Below the pieces are notes generated by a model. That model worked only from the letters and a program-made list of their open reading frames with translations. It searched no databases and was not told where the DNA came from. This document shows positions 44,522 through 56,858 of a stretch of DNA of 64,000 bases, piece after piece. Every line of letters starts with the position of its first letter. Positions within the stretch are counted from its first letter, which is position 1. This stretch comes from Viola odorata (lineage: Eukaryota; Streptophyta; Magnoliopsida; Malpighiales; Violaceae), in the NCBI GenBank assembly GCA_963691705.1, contig OY829538.1, forward strand, positions 54,525,151-54,589,150, read 5' to 3'. Both the position numbers and the translations under genes were made by a program.

Positions 44522-45339
44522 CTAGGTGTGTACAAGAACCGGGCTGGCCTAAGAATCGGACTGGAACCGTTGGATTTGGTCCAGTTCGGTCCTTCTTTTT
44601 TCTTCTTTTTTTGACCCGGACCGGATAATTCTGGTTCGGTCCGGTTCTTCAACCTTCAAAATGCAGGAATCGGTAGAACCGGAAATATATATATATATAT
44701 CAAAGTTTCCATTTAGTTTAATGGTTAACTCCTTACTTATTATATTAAAGGGGAGAGGTTCAAATCCTCTTGGCTCCCACTTTCTTTTTTCCTTCTAAAC
44801 TTAACTCTTCCTCTTTCTTTTTTCCTTCTAAACTATATTAAAATTCCTCATGCATTTTTCCTTTTTTTCTTGAGAATTATTATGAAGGAAAAATATTTTC
44901 TCCGTAGTAAGAACTAAGAAATAAAATTGTAATAGGCATTTATATAGTTAACATAGCACATACTAGTAATATATTATTGTAAATTATAATAGTCATTTAT
45001 ATAGTTAATATGTATAAAGTAAGACCATTATTTATTAATAATATAGCTATTAATTATTATCAATTGTCATAAAATTAAAAATTACTAATTGTTTAGAGTT
45101 TTATGCTTTTAATTTAAATTGTATTAATGTTTAAATTACTACTGTATTATGCATTTTTCCTTTTAAACTAAATTAAAAGTCCTAATTTTTTTCCTTTAAT
45201 TTTTTATTTTAAATACAAATTTTTTTATAAAAAAAAAACCCTGGTCAGAACCAAAACCGACCCGGTTCTGTCTTGGAAAAGAACCAGTAATTCCGGTCCG
45301 GTCCGGTTCTAGCCCAAGAACCGGCCCGTGTACACCCTT
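44522..45339. mobile_element. hAT element, 818 bp, with perfect 8-bp TSD
   Basis: ATAACTTA flanks both sides (44514-44521 and 45340-45347). The ends CTAGGTGTGTACAAGAACCG and CGGCCCGTGTACACCCTT are imperfect inverted repeats rich in GAACCGG. Inside are an (AT)8 microsatellite (44685-44700) and a tRNA-like stretch (about 44703-44783). Its AT-rich interior resembles 49465-50050. Confidence 0.82.
44703..44783 (+). other. tRNA-like relic inside the hAT element
   Basis: TAGTTTAATGGTTAACTCC resembles a D arm and AGAGGTTCAAATCCTCT forms a perfect T stem-loop with the TTCAAAT loop, followed by TGGCTCCCA. The 5' acceptor strand that should pair with the 3' end is not seen, so this is not a working tRNA. 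Confidence 0.35.
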
Positions 45340-45347
45340 ATAACTTA

Positions 45348-46025
45348 TGATATAAAATTGGCATGCACTAATCAGCTGAATTACAACCTTATGTACACAA
45401 TTATTTTTACTTAAATTTACACATCATTTCTATATTCACTTAATAGTTATTTATTTGAATAAAAAATAAAAGTAGTTATTTGTTTAAAGTGAAACAGTTC
45501 TCTAACCTTAGATAGAGTCTATCAAAGTAATTATTTTCTACTCGTGTAGATTAACTGATAGTGAGTTGTTCTAGTTTAATTAGATTTCTCTCGAGTTTGA
45601 ATTGTTGGATACATAGCTATGTTAAAACTTGTGAGAGAGAGCTTTATCACCCTTCGGAGTCCTACATATGGTGACTGAATTACCGGATAGTCTCGACAAA
45701 AAAAAAAGTAATTGTTTTCTAATGTACCAAAAAAATTAATTATTTCTAGAAAATAATCTGATAAACTTTACACCAATGACAATTTGAAATCATAACATAA
45801 CAGAAGAACTAATAAAATACTGTCTATCCCAAAGACAAAGAAAACTGCACAATTTCTTTGTCAATTTGTTCAATTTTCCATGTGCTGTGTCGTCCATCTT
45901 TTCTTAATTAATTAATTATTAATTAAAAATCAGTCTTTGAGAGAATTAAAAATGCTAAACGTGTAGCACGGCGACATGTCACTTCGAATTGATTGTTTTT
46001 TTTCTCGTTTTTCAACTCACTCAAA
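45348..46025. other. AT-rich spacer with a possible SINE
   Basis: About 45550-45710 has a B-box-like CTCGAGTTTGAATTG, about 110 bases of unique sequence and a terminal run of ten A. This is consistent with, but not proof of, a tRNA-derived SINE. No gene. Confidence 0.35.
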
Positions 46026-46194
46026 TAGGGATGACAATTCCGCCCATTAGTATGGATACTCTGTCAATTATGGGTGGGTATTACCCGCACATTATGGGTA
46101 TTTTACGGGTATAAATATACCCGCACTTGTAAAGTGTGGGTATGGATAGTGCTTACCGGCACCATGATCGCATGTTGAGAGCGTAAAAAATAAT

Positions 46195-47199
46195 TAGGAC
46201 TGTTCATCGGTTAACCGAAACCGAAACCGAAATCCAAAGTTTTGAATTTTGGTTATTCAAATTCCCTAAAAATGAAAACCGAAACTAAACCGAAGTTTTA
46301 AGAAACCGAAACCGAAATTATTTCGAATTTTACACCTGAATTTTTTTTTTAATTCATGAAAAAAAAGGAGAAAAACAATCCCTAATTAACTCCAGCAATC
46401 AATCCATAATTAAATCTAATTAAATCCAGCAATCAATCTATAATTAAATTAAATCCAGCAGAATCCACAAGTTTGCTATTCTCATAAGAAAATTTACAAT
46501 TTTCCAGAACAAATCAAGGGCCAATTTTGACAAAATGTCTTAGATAATTGAGAAGAACATAACCAAATGAAAAGTCCATACATGCATCAATAATCAATTA
46601 AATCATTCTTCAAACGTAGAAAATGGACATGGTACAAATTAAAACCAGAACAAAAAATTAAAAAATTAAAACCAAAAAAAGAAAGAAAGGAAGAACAGAA
46701 GAAAGAAAGAAGGAAAGCGCAGATTTGAGAGGAGTGACCGGCGTTAAGAGGAGCAACGTGAGCAAAGGGAAAGGGATGGCTCGGAACACGACCCACTCGG
46801 CGTTAGGAGGCTAGGAACACGCCAACATGGGATTCGGACTGCAAGAGAGGATGAGGAAAAGAGGTTGGTGGTGCCGTAGTGGAAGAGAAGCGACGATGGG
46901 TGGAAGAGAGAGGCTAGGGTTTGAGAGAGGATGAGGTTTGACCAAAGTGAAGTGAGTTAGGAGTGAGTGGTAATGGCATTTCAGTAAAAACAAATCCTTA
47001 TATAGTGGGTAGCAAAAGTTCGGTTAGTTCGGTTAACTGAACTTTCGCATTTCAACATCTGAAACGGAACCGTAATAAATTTCAGTTTTTGACTAACCGA
47101 AACCGAAAAAATCGAAAATGAAATTCCGAAACCGAACAAGCAAAAATTTCGGTTTCGGATTTCAATTTTTCAGTTGTTAGGAACTGATAAGCAGCCCTA
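46195..47199. mobile_element. hAT element, 1005 bp, nested
   Basis: TSD AAAATAAT on both sides (46187-46194, 47200-47207). The ends TAGGACTGTTCATCGGTTAA and GATAAGCAGCCCTA are inverted, and subterminal regions are full of AACCGAAA motifs in opposite orientations. No coding domain. Confidence 0.82.
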
Positions 47200-47994
47200 A
47201 AAATAATTGTATGAATGTATATGAAATAAGGGAGAAATTACAACTTACTCTACCCACAATTGGTTTGTAGATAACGGTAAGAAGATCGTCCATAGAGACC
47301 TCTAGGGAATTGTAGTTCTTAATTGACTTCCTCGTCACTGGAATTGATTGATTGTTTCGGCAACTAAAACAGAGAAAATAGAAATTAACTAATAAAAATA
47401 GTAAAAACGATATTGGTCAAGTCAAGAGCTTGGCCAAGATTGGATATCTGGGATTGTGGAATCTGAGTTGGAAAAACTCCTGGTAAGGGCACTTCTGAAA
47501 GTTGTGTTCTTATGCTTCGGTCATTGGTTCAATGTTGTTCACCTTCATCTCCATAGCGCTGCTTTGTCAAAGACATCACCTAACTCCAGTCGAGGCTCAC
47601 GGTTGTCAGTCGGGTCTGAATTATATTATTCATTTAACTGGGCCTCCCAAGCTAAAATCTGAGTTGTCAGTTCTAAACTTTAACAAGGATGTAAATTGTT
47701 AAACCAGAAAATAAATAATTACAGAGATAAAAATTATTAGGAATATTTAGACCTCAAGATGCATAAGAACTTAGCTCAACCAGCCCTTACCAAGAATGAT
47801 GATGTTCTAGCCGGACATAACCATGGAAGAAAATAGAAATTTATTTATCATAGAACGAAAATTAATCTGCAAATTCCTTAATAGAAAATTAGATAGCAAA
47901 AGTATTTTTGAGAACAAGGAAGGAGATGGAGTCGAGAGGTCCCCCATGAAGAAGGAAAGAGAGCTTATTTATAGTGTTCTTTCTCCCTTAAAAT

Positions 47995-48924
47995 TAGGGA
48001 TGGTAATTGAGCGGGTATGGGCAGATATGGGTATGTTAAAGCGGGTATGGGCGGGTATGGGTAAATACCTAACTCATACCCGCAACTAAATACTCCCTCT
48101 GTCCCTCAATGATTGTCGTTTTAGCTTTTGCTTTTACTGTTTCGGCACGTATCTTAAAACGACCGACAGACGACCTATTTGAGACAATTTTGCCCTTAAT
48201 TTTTTCTAGGAAGTACGTTAAGGATTAACGTACGTTCAAAAAAAAATCGGATTTTTTTGGGGTCAAATAGTGCCTCATCCGGCCTCCTCGATATGCGTTC
48301 CCTACTGAATATTGGGATGCGAGGAAGACATTCATTGAGGGACAGAGGGAGTATCTATTATTATCCATACCCAATATGCCCAATACTCAATTGGGTATGT
48401 AATGGATATCCAATTACACTTATTTATTTATTATTTAACTTAATAAAATTATTTCACCAAATTTTTTATTTTTTTATAATTAAATAAAAAATTACAATAA
48501 TTTTATTTTATTCATATTATTTTTTTTATAGCATCATATTCCGTAAAACCCATTTATAAAAAATTTAAGAAAAATATAAAAAGTGGATGTCTAATTACTC
48601 ATCTTGAGATAAAGATTATATTTTTATAGTTTTTAATTTATTTTGTTCAAAGTATTAAGGAAGAAGATTGAGTTTTTATTACGAAAAAAAAATTAAAAAG
48701 ATGAGAGAGAGGAGAGAGGAGAGAAGAGAGAGACAAAACCAAAGAAAAAAATTTCCTAGGAAGTTGAAAAAAATGTGGGTATTTTACGGGTACAATACCC
48801 AATTATACCCGCAATTATAAATGTGGGTATTATCCATACCCAAACCATACCCGCAATTATCTACTCAAATTGCGGGTATGGTTATGGGCGGGTATGCGGG
48901 TATGGGTACCCATTGTCATCCCTA
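47995..48924. mobile_element. hAT element, 930 bp, nested and carrying a Stowaway MITE
   Basis: TSD CTTAAAAT on both sides (47987-47994, 48925-48932). The ends TAGGGATGGTAATTGAGCGG and CCCATTGTCATCCCTA belong to the same TIR type as the surrounding 46026-50769 element. GCGGGTATGGG motifs are repeated near both ends. Confidence 0.85.
48093..48351. mobile_element. Stowaway MITE (259 bp) inside a hAT element
   Basis: TA|CTCCCTCTGTCCCTCAATGA and ...TCATTGAGGGACAGAGGGAG|TA. The internal 200 bases match the MITE at 24463-24722, while the outer 25-30 bases differ from it on both sides in a compensating way. Confidence 0.88.
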
Positions 48925-49454
48925 CTTAAAATTCTCTAAAAAATCCTAATTTAAAAATTGTATTTTGAAACTTAAATTTAAATTCTAAATTAACAACCAA
49001 ATAAAATAAAATCCTCTTGTTGGCTGCTGATTTTCGTAGCTTTTGAAATTGAATTCAAAGTTGCTGATCCGTGGCTTTTGAATCTTGAATTCCAAAGCCA
49101 ATTGTCTAGCCAAGCTTCTAGAGACATCATGCCATCTACATCCTTGGTAAAGTGGCCCAAGCCCACTGGCACGTCCTCCAACCCAAGCGTCCATTTTCCA
49201 CACACATGTCCGCCCTTCTATTTCCCTCAAGCCCAACTTCCAGCAGCAAGCCCACACTAAAATCCTTCCCATCATTTTGCTCTTTTGGTCCACTTTTCTC
49301 TATTTTCTCGGCCTCCAATCATGATCTGCAAATGCAAAGGAACTGATAGAAATTAGATAGCTTTACTGTCCAAATTAACTAAATTTTAGACAATAAATTA
49401 TAAGAAATTAACCATCAATCGCACCAATACCTGCAATATATATATAATATATTT

Positions 49455-49800
49455 TAATATATAATGTTTTTTTCCTTCTAAACTTAACTAAACACTATTT
49501 TTTTTAAACTTAATTAAAATTTCTCCATTTTTTTTATTTTAAATAGAAAATTTTATTAAGGAAATTATATAAGAATTATTATGGAAAAAAAATATGTTCT
49601 CCATTATAAGAAATAGAAAATTTAATCATTTTTTTTCTTTTAAAATTAATTAAAAGTCCTTATTTTTTTCCTTTTATTTGTTATTCTAAATAGAAAATTT
49701 TATTAAGAAAGTTATTTAAGAATTACTATGAGGATTGAGGAAAAAATATTTTCTCCGTAGCAAGAACTAAGAAATAGAAAAAAAGTATATTATTGTAACT
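49455..49800. repeat. Tandem duplication of about 185 bp
   Basis: Both copies contain AAATAGAAAATTTTATTAAG, a TTAAGAATTAYTATG block and ATRTTCTCC. The second copy is closest to the interior of the hAT element at 44522-45339. Confidence 0.55.
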
Positions 49801-50777
49801 TGTAATGGCCATGTCACTAGTTAACTATATGTATAAACTAAGACCATTAATTATTAATAATACGAGATATATTAGTAATATTACCATTAGTCATTATTTT
49901 GATACATATTTATTAAGTTATATCGTGAATATATGTTTATTGTTCAGTAATTTACTTAATAAAAAAAGAATTATATTGTTGTAAGAAAGAATCATGTAAA
50001 TTGTCATAAAAAAATGTAATTAGTAATTAGACGACAACTAAAATAATAAATTTGAATAATGGTTAATGGACATTTATGATTTAAATTTAGGGTATCTATA
50101 TTTCATTATCATTATTTACTGTATTAATGTATTACGCATTACATGAATATAATTAATTAACAACTCTACATGTAAGTGATCTAATCTTATCATCCTATGA
50201 AGCACGATTATACTTGAAAATTCTTCATGTGTTTATGTTAGGCTCGTAAGTCATATTCGATACTTTAATATTTATACTTACTCGATACTTCTTGACGTGT
50301 ACTACATATTTGTTAAACGTATTCATTACATTTCAATATATTAATACTTATTATTTGTTAATATTTAGTCACTTTAAATTTTTATATGTTTTGTATCATT
50401 AAATATAAATATTTATTATACTAAAATATCGTTATCAGTATTAGGCTATTCTTTATAAATTGGTAAATAAAAGCATTACTTTAAAAAAAAACACCAAAAC
50501 GGCGTCGTTGTGACAAAATAAATCCAACAAATTTATGAAGATTATTGTATCATATTATTGTATGGTATTGTTATTAAATTATATTAAATTTTTTTATCTA
50601 TTAATTTGATTGAAATTCAACTAAATTTGCGGGTATCCATGAGTAACCCGCGGATAATCTGTGGGCATAAGTACTTGAATGCTGGTACGAGTATGGATTA
50701 CCTGCAAATTTATGGATGCGGGTATGAATAGTGCTTACCCGCTTCATACTCGCCCCGTTGCCATCCCTACTCTCAAG

Positions 50778-52645
50778 CTGGTGGGGGGTCGTTGTGTTCA
50801 CATGACCGACATGTCATTACGCATTAATTTATTTCACTTAATAGAACAAGACTACAGAGTAGTCCTGCTGCACATGGGCATCTTAGCATGACTGATAGTA
50901 ATTAATCAATTTTTTTGTTTTATTTTTTAAGATATAATATCATTCCAACGCTTTGGGACTTTGAAAGAATTAGTTCCAATATTAATTAAACCTGTGCTGT
51001 GGTCCACGACAAGGAAATCATGGAACATAAATTCATGAAGGTTTGAAATTAGCAAAGCTCTTCGAAATCGAATGGGGCCGTCGCTGGAAGTTTTAAATGG
51101 ACTTCTAATGCCGAGAAGAAAAGATCTTGTTCACTGGCACTACAAAAATTAGTATCTTGAGAGCAATTAAATTATTCGTCAACTATCTGAATGTCACGAA
51201 TATCACGAATATCTAGCACGGAGAAAATCTATATCAAAGATGAGAAAGCTTTTGGTGATCTAGAGATGTCCCGCGTGAGGGAAATTAGTATCAAGGGTGA
51301 GGAATTCCTCACTCTAAGTTTAACTGCTAGATGAAAACTTTCCAATTTTACTAATATACCTACTAATATAAAGAAGTAGTTTTTGCTCCAATGATTTCAA
51401 ATATAGTTTTTATTCAAAAAAGAAAAAAGGATTTTTAAATATAATTAATATGGATTTATTTACAAGGTTGCCGGCCGCCAGCACAAATTGACCTTTACGG
51501 CTGCAGGAGGAATGATGGGCCACCGTCCTCATCCTTATGAGATAGTCAACTGAGATGGTCAAAGTACGACAAGAAAGTTTATTTTTAGCATATTCTAATT
51601 TCTCACATCAGATCTAATAGTTAAAATTATTTTTAATAAAAATATATACGTTAATATTTTTCTCAAATTTTGTACATGTGGTACTGCAATTAAAGAGTAT
51701 TAGAGGTAACCTTGTGAACAATTACAACCAACAGTGTTAGAAATGAAAACTGAATTATAAATAGAAACAACTAAACACGGAATGTTCATACAATTATTCA
51801 TATCAATTAAGTACAAATTCAACAATTTTTATCACTCATAATCAATTAAAAATTTCTGGGCATTTCATGGTTTATCATAAGCAACTAACTTAACCATAAA
51901 AATAATAATTATATTAAAAGACCCAAAAAGGTTAACATCATTGGTTAATTCAGTAGCCCATGAAACTAATCATAAAAATATGACGAAAATACCCTCAAGT
52001 TTTCTCATCTTCTCCAACTCGGAAAAAAAAACCAAGAACACAACAATTTACTCTACAAACCTTTTAAAAAAAAACTCATCTTTCTACTCCAATCATCATC
52101 AACTCATTTATGACCATTTTACTCTAAATTTTTACCCTTACCTAGAAATTAAACAACAAATTCAAGGAATTTAAAGTCTCAATTTACAACTTCAAAACAT
52201 GCGTGTAATGATCAAGCTTAAATTATTATTCTCATGGAAATTCAAATTGTATGCATTTTTTCTTTGACAATTAATCAATCTAACCATAATTAATTGAAAT
52301 ACATCAATTCCGCCATTGATCATCATCTAAGCATTCTTCCATATTTAATTTAAACATTAAGAAGCAATCAACATAGGACAATATCTATGATTAAGCTTGA
52401 ATTCCAACCTATTTTTCTTCCTATCCTATGAATTGACCACACACGGTGCCGTAGAAGAGCAAGTTTGTTCGTTTTTTCTTTCTTTCTTTCTAGAGTGAGC
52501 CAAGAGAGAGGAGAAATGAGAGAGTGGTTTTTGGTATAGTTAAATGGTTTCTTGTTTGATTGTTTTACTTAAACTAACATATAATTTTTAAAAGTCTCGA
52601 GTCAAAAACTTCACCAATTTTCATAAAATATGAAATAATTTACAA
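50778..52645. other. AT-rich spacer, nothing recognised
   Basis: Short ORFs such as 51941-52174 have no domain signal and biased composition. No TIR pair or RNA gene was seen. Confidence 0.5.
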
Positions 52646-52655
52646 TTTTATTTTC

Positions 52656-54085
52656 GGGTAAAAGCTGAAAAACAACCCTAAACTTTAAAGTTTTATTTAA
52701 TCGCAACCCTGAACTTTTATTTTGTTTAATTACAACCCTGGTCAAACACGAATTGTTTAAGTTACCTCTTACCGTGACAGAAATCTGACGTGGCACCATT
52801 GACCGACGTTATGTGCCACGTCAGCATCTGCCACGATGCCACCTCAGCTTGGCACGTCACCCTTAGCTTCCATGTCAGACTCCACGTGGTAGGGTTACGA
52901 TTAATCAAAACAATAAAGTTCAGGGTTGCGATTAATCAAAATATTAAAGTTCAGGGTTGTTTTATGTCTTTTTCCCATTTAAAAATCCTTATTGCATGAT
53001 TTTTTTTGTCTAATTAATTAATTTATTATACTTATATGCTATATTATTCCCAAATATAACTAAGCTTTAATTAATTAGGTTTTCTCATAATTTTTTTTGG
53101 ATTATTCTTTTTTGTAGTATTTTGTATAGTTTATGTGCACAATTCAATTTTCATATTTTTTTAAGTGTTAGATAGAGGAGTAATCTTCTTTTTTAATTTA
53201 CAATTCTAGATTTAAGTTTTATAACCTTTTTTCTGAATAAAAAATATAATGTCTCATTACGGTTAAAAAATTTGTACTTGTAAATTAAGGTAACGTTTGG
53301 TTGACAGAGTATCTCCCTCTATAATTATTTTCCGTGAGAACGATCATAGTAAATTTTAAATATTTGTGCTTGATTGACATTTAATATTTCGAGGAAAATA
53401 ACATTCTCATTTTTATTTATACAATAGAAAAAAAATTAAGGGTGTAAGAATCTTTATTTATACCTTAATTTACAAGTATATTTTTTTTAACCATAATGAG
53501 ACAATATGTTTTTTATTCGAAAAAAAAGTTATAAAATTTAAATCTAGAATTGTAAATTAAACAAGAAGATTACACCTCTATCTAACACCAAAAAAATATG
53601 AAAATTGAAATGTGCACATAAACTATACAAAATACTAAAAAAGAGAGGATAATCCAAAAAAGATTATGAGAAAACTTAATTAATTAAAACTTAGTTATAT
53701 TTGGGAATAATATAGCATATAAGTATAATAAATTAATTAATTAGACAAAAAAAATCATGCAATAAGGATTTTTAAATGGGAAAAAGACATAAAACAACCC
53801 TGAACTTTAATGTTTTGATTAATCGCAACCCTAAACTTTAATGTTTTAATTAATCGCAACCCTACCGCGTGGAGTCTGACATGGAAGCTAAGGGTGACGT
53901 GGCATTGTGGCAGATGCTGACGTGGCACATAACGTCGGTCAACGGTGCCACGTCAGATTTCTGTCACGGTAGGGGGTAACTTAAACAATTCGTGTTTGAC
54001 TAGGGTTGTAATTAAACAAAATAAAAGTTCAGGGTTGCGATTAAATAAAACTTTAAAGTTCAGGGTTGTTTTTCAGCTTTTACCC
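52656..54085. mobile_element. Foldback Mutator-like MITE with about 630-bp arms
   Basis: The left arm (52656 to about 53295) and right arm (about 53452-54085) are inverted copies, from GGGTAAAAGCTGAAAAACAA at the outer ends to CTTGTAAATTAAGG near the loop. Only about 155 bases separate them. The flanks TTTTATTTTC and TTTCATTTTC (10 bp, one mismatch) look like a target duplication. Mirror-image small ORFs in the two arms are a by-product. A transcript would fold into a very long hairpin. Confidence 0.85.
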
Positions 54086-54095
54086 TTTCATTTTC

Positions 54096-54820
54096 TAATA
54101 ATTTCTAATTTATATCCATTTAAATTTATTAATTAAGTAGGTAAATTAAGAATATTATATCTCACATATCTAACAATTGCTTTAATATTTGAGACAAACA
54201 ATATCAACTTGCGCACACCGTCATCATCAATAAAATTGATTATACAAAAAATGCATCTCATGTGAAGGTACTTTGAATCTAAAATTGTACTGTTCTTAAT
54301 ATTAAGTTTTCTTTTATTACGAGATATATTATCTACGGTGATTGTTAACCTTTTACATTCTTTAAAATACTAACTTAGCAATTGCCTCAGCCCTATGACT
54401 AGAACTCGACAAAAATTAATAATATTTTTGTGCAGTTTTCAATCTTGCCCTTGAAATGAGCCGTTCGGTACATGTATTCCCAACGTTAGAGACGAATCTA
54501 ACAATTGAACCTTTAACTTTTTAAAAGATCCTTTCTCATTTTTAGGTTTTGTTTCTTTATTAATGGACACACACGCTTGTCCTTGATTTTTATTTTCCCC
54601 CCTAACTAATCTTCTGGTTTTGCCCCTGTCGTTACTTTCTGGCACCAATTTGAGCATGTGCACAACAAAATTTACCTAACACATGCTAATTAAGGATGAA
54701 ACATGATTTGTATAGCTAACCACACACGCTTGCCATTTGTTGATTTCCCTCGAACATAAAATTTAGCTTTTTGTACGTATTCTTGCAGAATTAAAGGTTT
54801 AAATCATAAATTTTTAAATA
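54096..54820. other. AT-rich spacer, nothing recognised
   Basis: A 74-codon minus-strand ORF (54439-54663) has no recognisable domain and no ATG at its 5' end. Confidence 0.45.
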
Positions 54821-54942
54821 CTCCCTCCGTTGTGGCTAAATAAATAAAGTCTAAGAATATTTTATAGAGATTAAAGTAGCATTAAATTGCTATTAGTTGC
54901 TATTATTAGCCACTAAAACCAACTAATGAAAATATAAGGGAG
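54821..54942. mobile_element. Short Stowaway-like MITE, degenerate right end
   Basis: TA|CTCCCTCCGTTGTGGC at the left and AAGGGAG|TA at the right; beyond CTCCCT the ends do not pair, so this is a decayed or deleted copy. Confidence 0.45.
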
Positions 54943-54952
54943 TAGAAAGTTG

Positions 54953-55509
54953 CTTTCTCAGGACCGGACTGGACCGATCCGGTCGGTCGAACCTCTAAAA
55001 TTTCTGATCAGTCGGTTGATCGGTCATTAATGAGCGAAATTTTCTTTTTACGAGAACTGCTAAAAAATTGGAGAACCATTCTAAGAACCGCTAAAAAACC
55101 GGTTTTAGAGGTTAAGTGTATTGGTCAAAACTGCATCGTATCATGCCTTTTAAAAAAATAAAAAAATAAATTGTTAAAATCTTAAGAAAATAAAGTAACA
55201 TCACTCTTTTTCTCGCTCACCAATCACCATGAGAATGAAACCTAAAATCATAAAGTAATTATTTCAGGTATAAATTTATTTATTTAATAATTTAATTAGT
55301 TTTGATTTAATTATACATATAAATATTGCATGTGATGGCTAAATAAAAGAATACAATTTAGATTTTTGTGAGAAAAATATACTACAAATATATATATATA
55401 TATATGTCGAACCCTGGTCAAATCCTAATTAAATCCCAGTTAAACCTCAAAACTTTAAACTTTTATCCTTTTCGGTTTGATCTTTCGGTCCAGTTATGAA
55501 AACATAGAT
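54953..55509. mobile_element. Probable decayed hAT-like element
   Basis: GGACCGGACTGGACCGATCC at the left and GATCTTTCGGTCCAGTTATG at the right are weakly inverted, like the CCGG-rich hAT ends elsewhere here. No target duplication was found. It includes an (AT)n run near 55389-55405. Confidence 0.35.
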
Positions 55510-56740
55510 ACAAAGTAGGATTAAAAACGAGTAGTAATAGGTAAAGAGTAGAGTACTCGGATTGAGCAAAAGATTTATTGGTGCACTTAATTGCTTAGGA
55601 AATATCAGAAAATATTAGGTACGGGTATCTCATCATTTAGTATCTTTCCACACAAAAAATTAACATGTGGTAATAACTAAACTATATTTTATTTAATAAT
55701 TAAATACTTATTTCGTCACACTAAAAATGACTCCATCGGTACGCTAAACAACTCATGGCCATCTATTTTGTAATTGTAACTAGCGAAATGTGTAATTTAG
55801 TTGGGTATGGTAAAAAGGTGAAAATAGTGTAGTGGAGTGCCACAAGTAATTAAGGTTATCCATCACATTTTGGTGAGTCTTTCAGTTTTATTATTGGCAC
55901 CAAATGCAACAATTTCGATTGATATCTTACTATTATATTTTACATATATATACATAAAATTATATATAAATTTACAAGTGTTCAACACAATTATGACATT
56001 TGTTTCAATTTAAGTGCTTAACACAAAATGCATATGCTTTGTAAATAAGAACACAAACATTAAAAAGTCTAGACTTAAATGAGAAATTGAAAATGCAGCC
56101 TTGTTGGATCATCTAATTCGGGCCAAAATGTTCTAGTCCTTACAAAACAAAAAACACCGATCAAAAAATGAAGATACTTTGAAGTTGAAGGAAGGTGGAA
56201 CAGAGGAGGAGGAGCTTGGTAGCACGTTGAACGGAGATGGAACGGAGGAAGAGTAGCCTTTAAAGTTTGAACGGACTCCGTTCAAACTTAATTTAAAGGC
56301 TGGACGATTGATGGGTGTGAGCTGGGAGCGGCTGGAGATAAAATATATAGGTAGGAAAGAAAGAAAACCTATTCTGTGTATTTCCCCCCTTCTTTTTAAC
56401 TTTTTTGACCAGTGGTATAAACCGGTATTATTATATAAGAGGTGAACTAACTGATATTTAACCGATATTATTCGAATGAATCGAGATAAAAAAATGATAC
56501 GATATATTTATTATCTCGATTTTTGATATTGAAATAAGATGTAATGTATATACCGGCCGGTATGACCCAAAATTCATAACATTGGCTAAAATACAAAAAT
56601 AAAAACATCCTTATTCTTTATATGTTTTATCCTTTAATATATTTTCTACTTTTGTAAGAAGCTATCTTATTATTTGCACCATAAAACGATAATGATAATA
56701 ATAATTTTTTAAAATAATAGGGTAAATTCGATAAAAACTT
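55510..56740. other. AT-rich region upstream of the hnRNP exon
   Basis: No RRM-encoding exon was seen here or elsewhere to the left. A short inverted repeat (AAGTTTGAACGGA / TCCGTTCAAACTT, about 56258-56291) and a CCGG-rich patch at 56405-56575 (possible transposon remnant) are present. Confidence 0.4.
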
Positions 56741-56755
56741 TATAGGTTACACTTT

Positions 56756-56858
56756 GATTCATGTGGTTATGGCGCTTTGGGTGCAGGATATGGTGCAGCT
56801 GGATTTGCACAACCGCTTATCTATGGCAGGGGGGCAACACCCGCTGGAATGGCAATGA
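56756..56858 (+). pseudogene. hnRNP Q/LIF2-like last exon, 5' part, disrupted by copia insertion
   Basis: Reads GYGAAGFAQPLIYGRGATP, then AGMAM, and breaks at the retrotransposon. Rejoining 56858 to 63737 across one copy of the 5-bp duplication restores the frame (AMM|PMFLPDGRIG). The YGRG.TPAGM..PM.LPDGRIGYVLQQ signature is that of the C-terminus of plant hnRNP Q proteins such as LIF2. The RRM exons are not in this window, so this is either a displaced gene fragment or a gene with a very distant 5' part. A possible acceptor is GGGTGCAG|GATATGG. Confidence 0.7.

Larger units (their letters stand above)
46026..50769. mobile_element. Large composite hAT element containing two further hAT copies and a MITE
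   Basis: The left end TAGGGATGACAATTCCGCCC and right end CCCGTTGCCATCCCTA match in inverted orientation. The flanks CACTCAAA and CTCTCAAG agree at six of eight bases, so the TSD is plausible but decayed. The termini carry many GGGTAT/TACCCGC motifs. Insertions at 46195-47199 and 47995-48924 (the latter with a Stowaway MITE) account for nearly half its length. No transposase domain was found. The stretch 47208-47994 has a minus-strand CTATAAATA near 47970 and may include an old LTR piece. Confidence 0.6.

Noticed and set aside
44703..44783. Functional tRNA gene
   Set aside because: T arm and D-like arm are present but the 5' acceptor strand does not pair with the 3' end; kept only as a relic.
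48985..49346. Several overlapping ORFs on both strands
   Set aside because: No conserved motif, ORFs on all frames in a moderately GC-richer patch inside a transposon.
52611..54136. Two nearly identical small ORFs (52611-52799 minus, 53945-54136 plus)
   Set aside because: They are mirror images created by the foldback arms, not independent genes.
54439..54663. 74-codon minus-strand ORF
   Set aside because: No ATG at its 5' end and no domain or repeat support.
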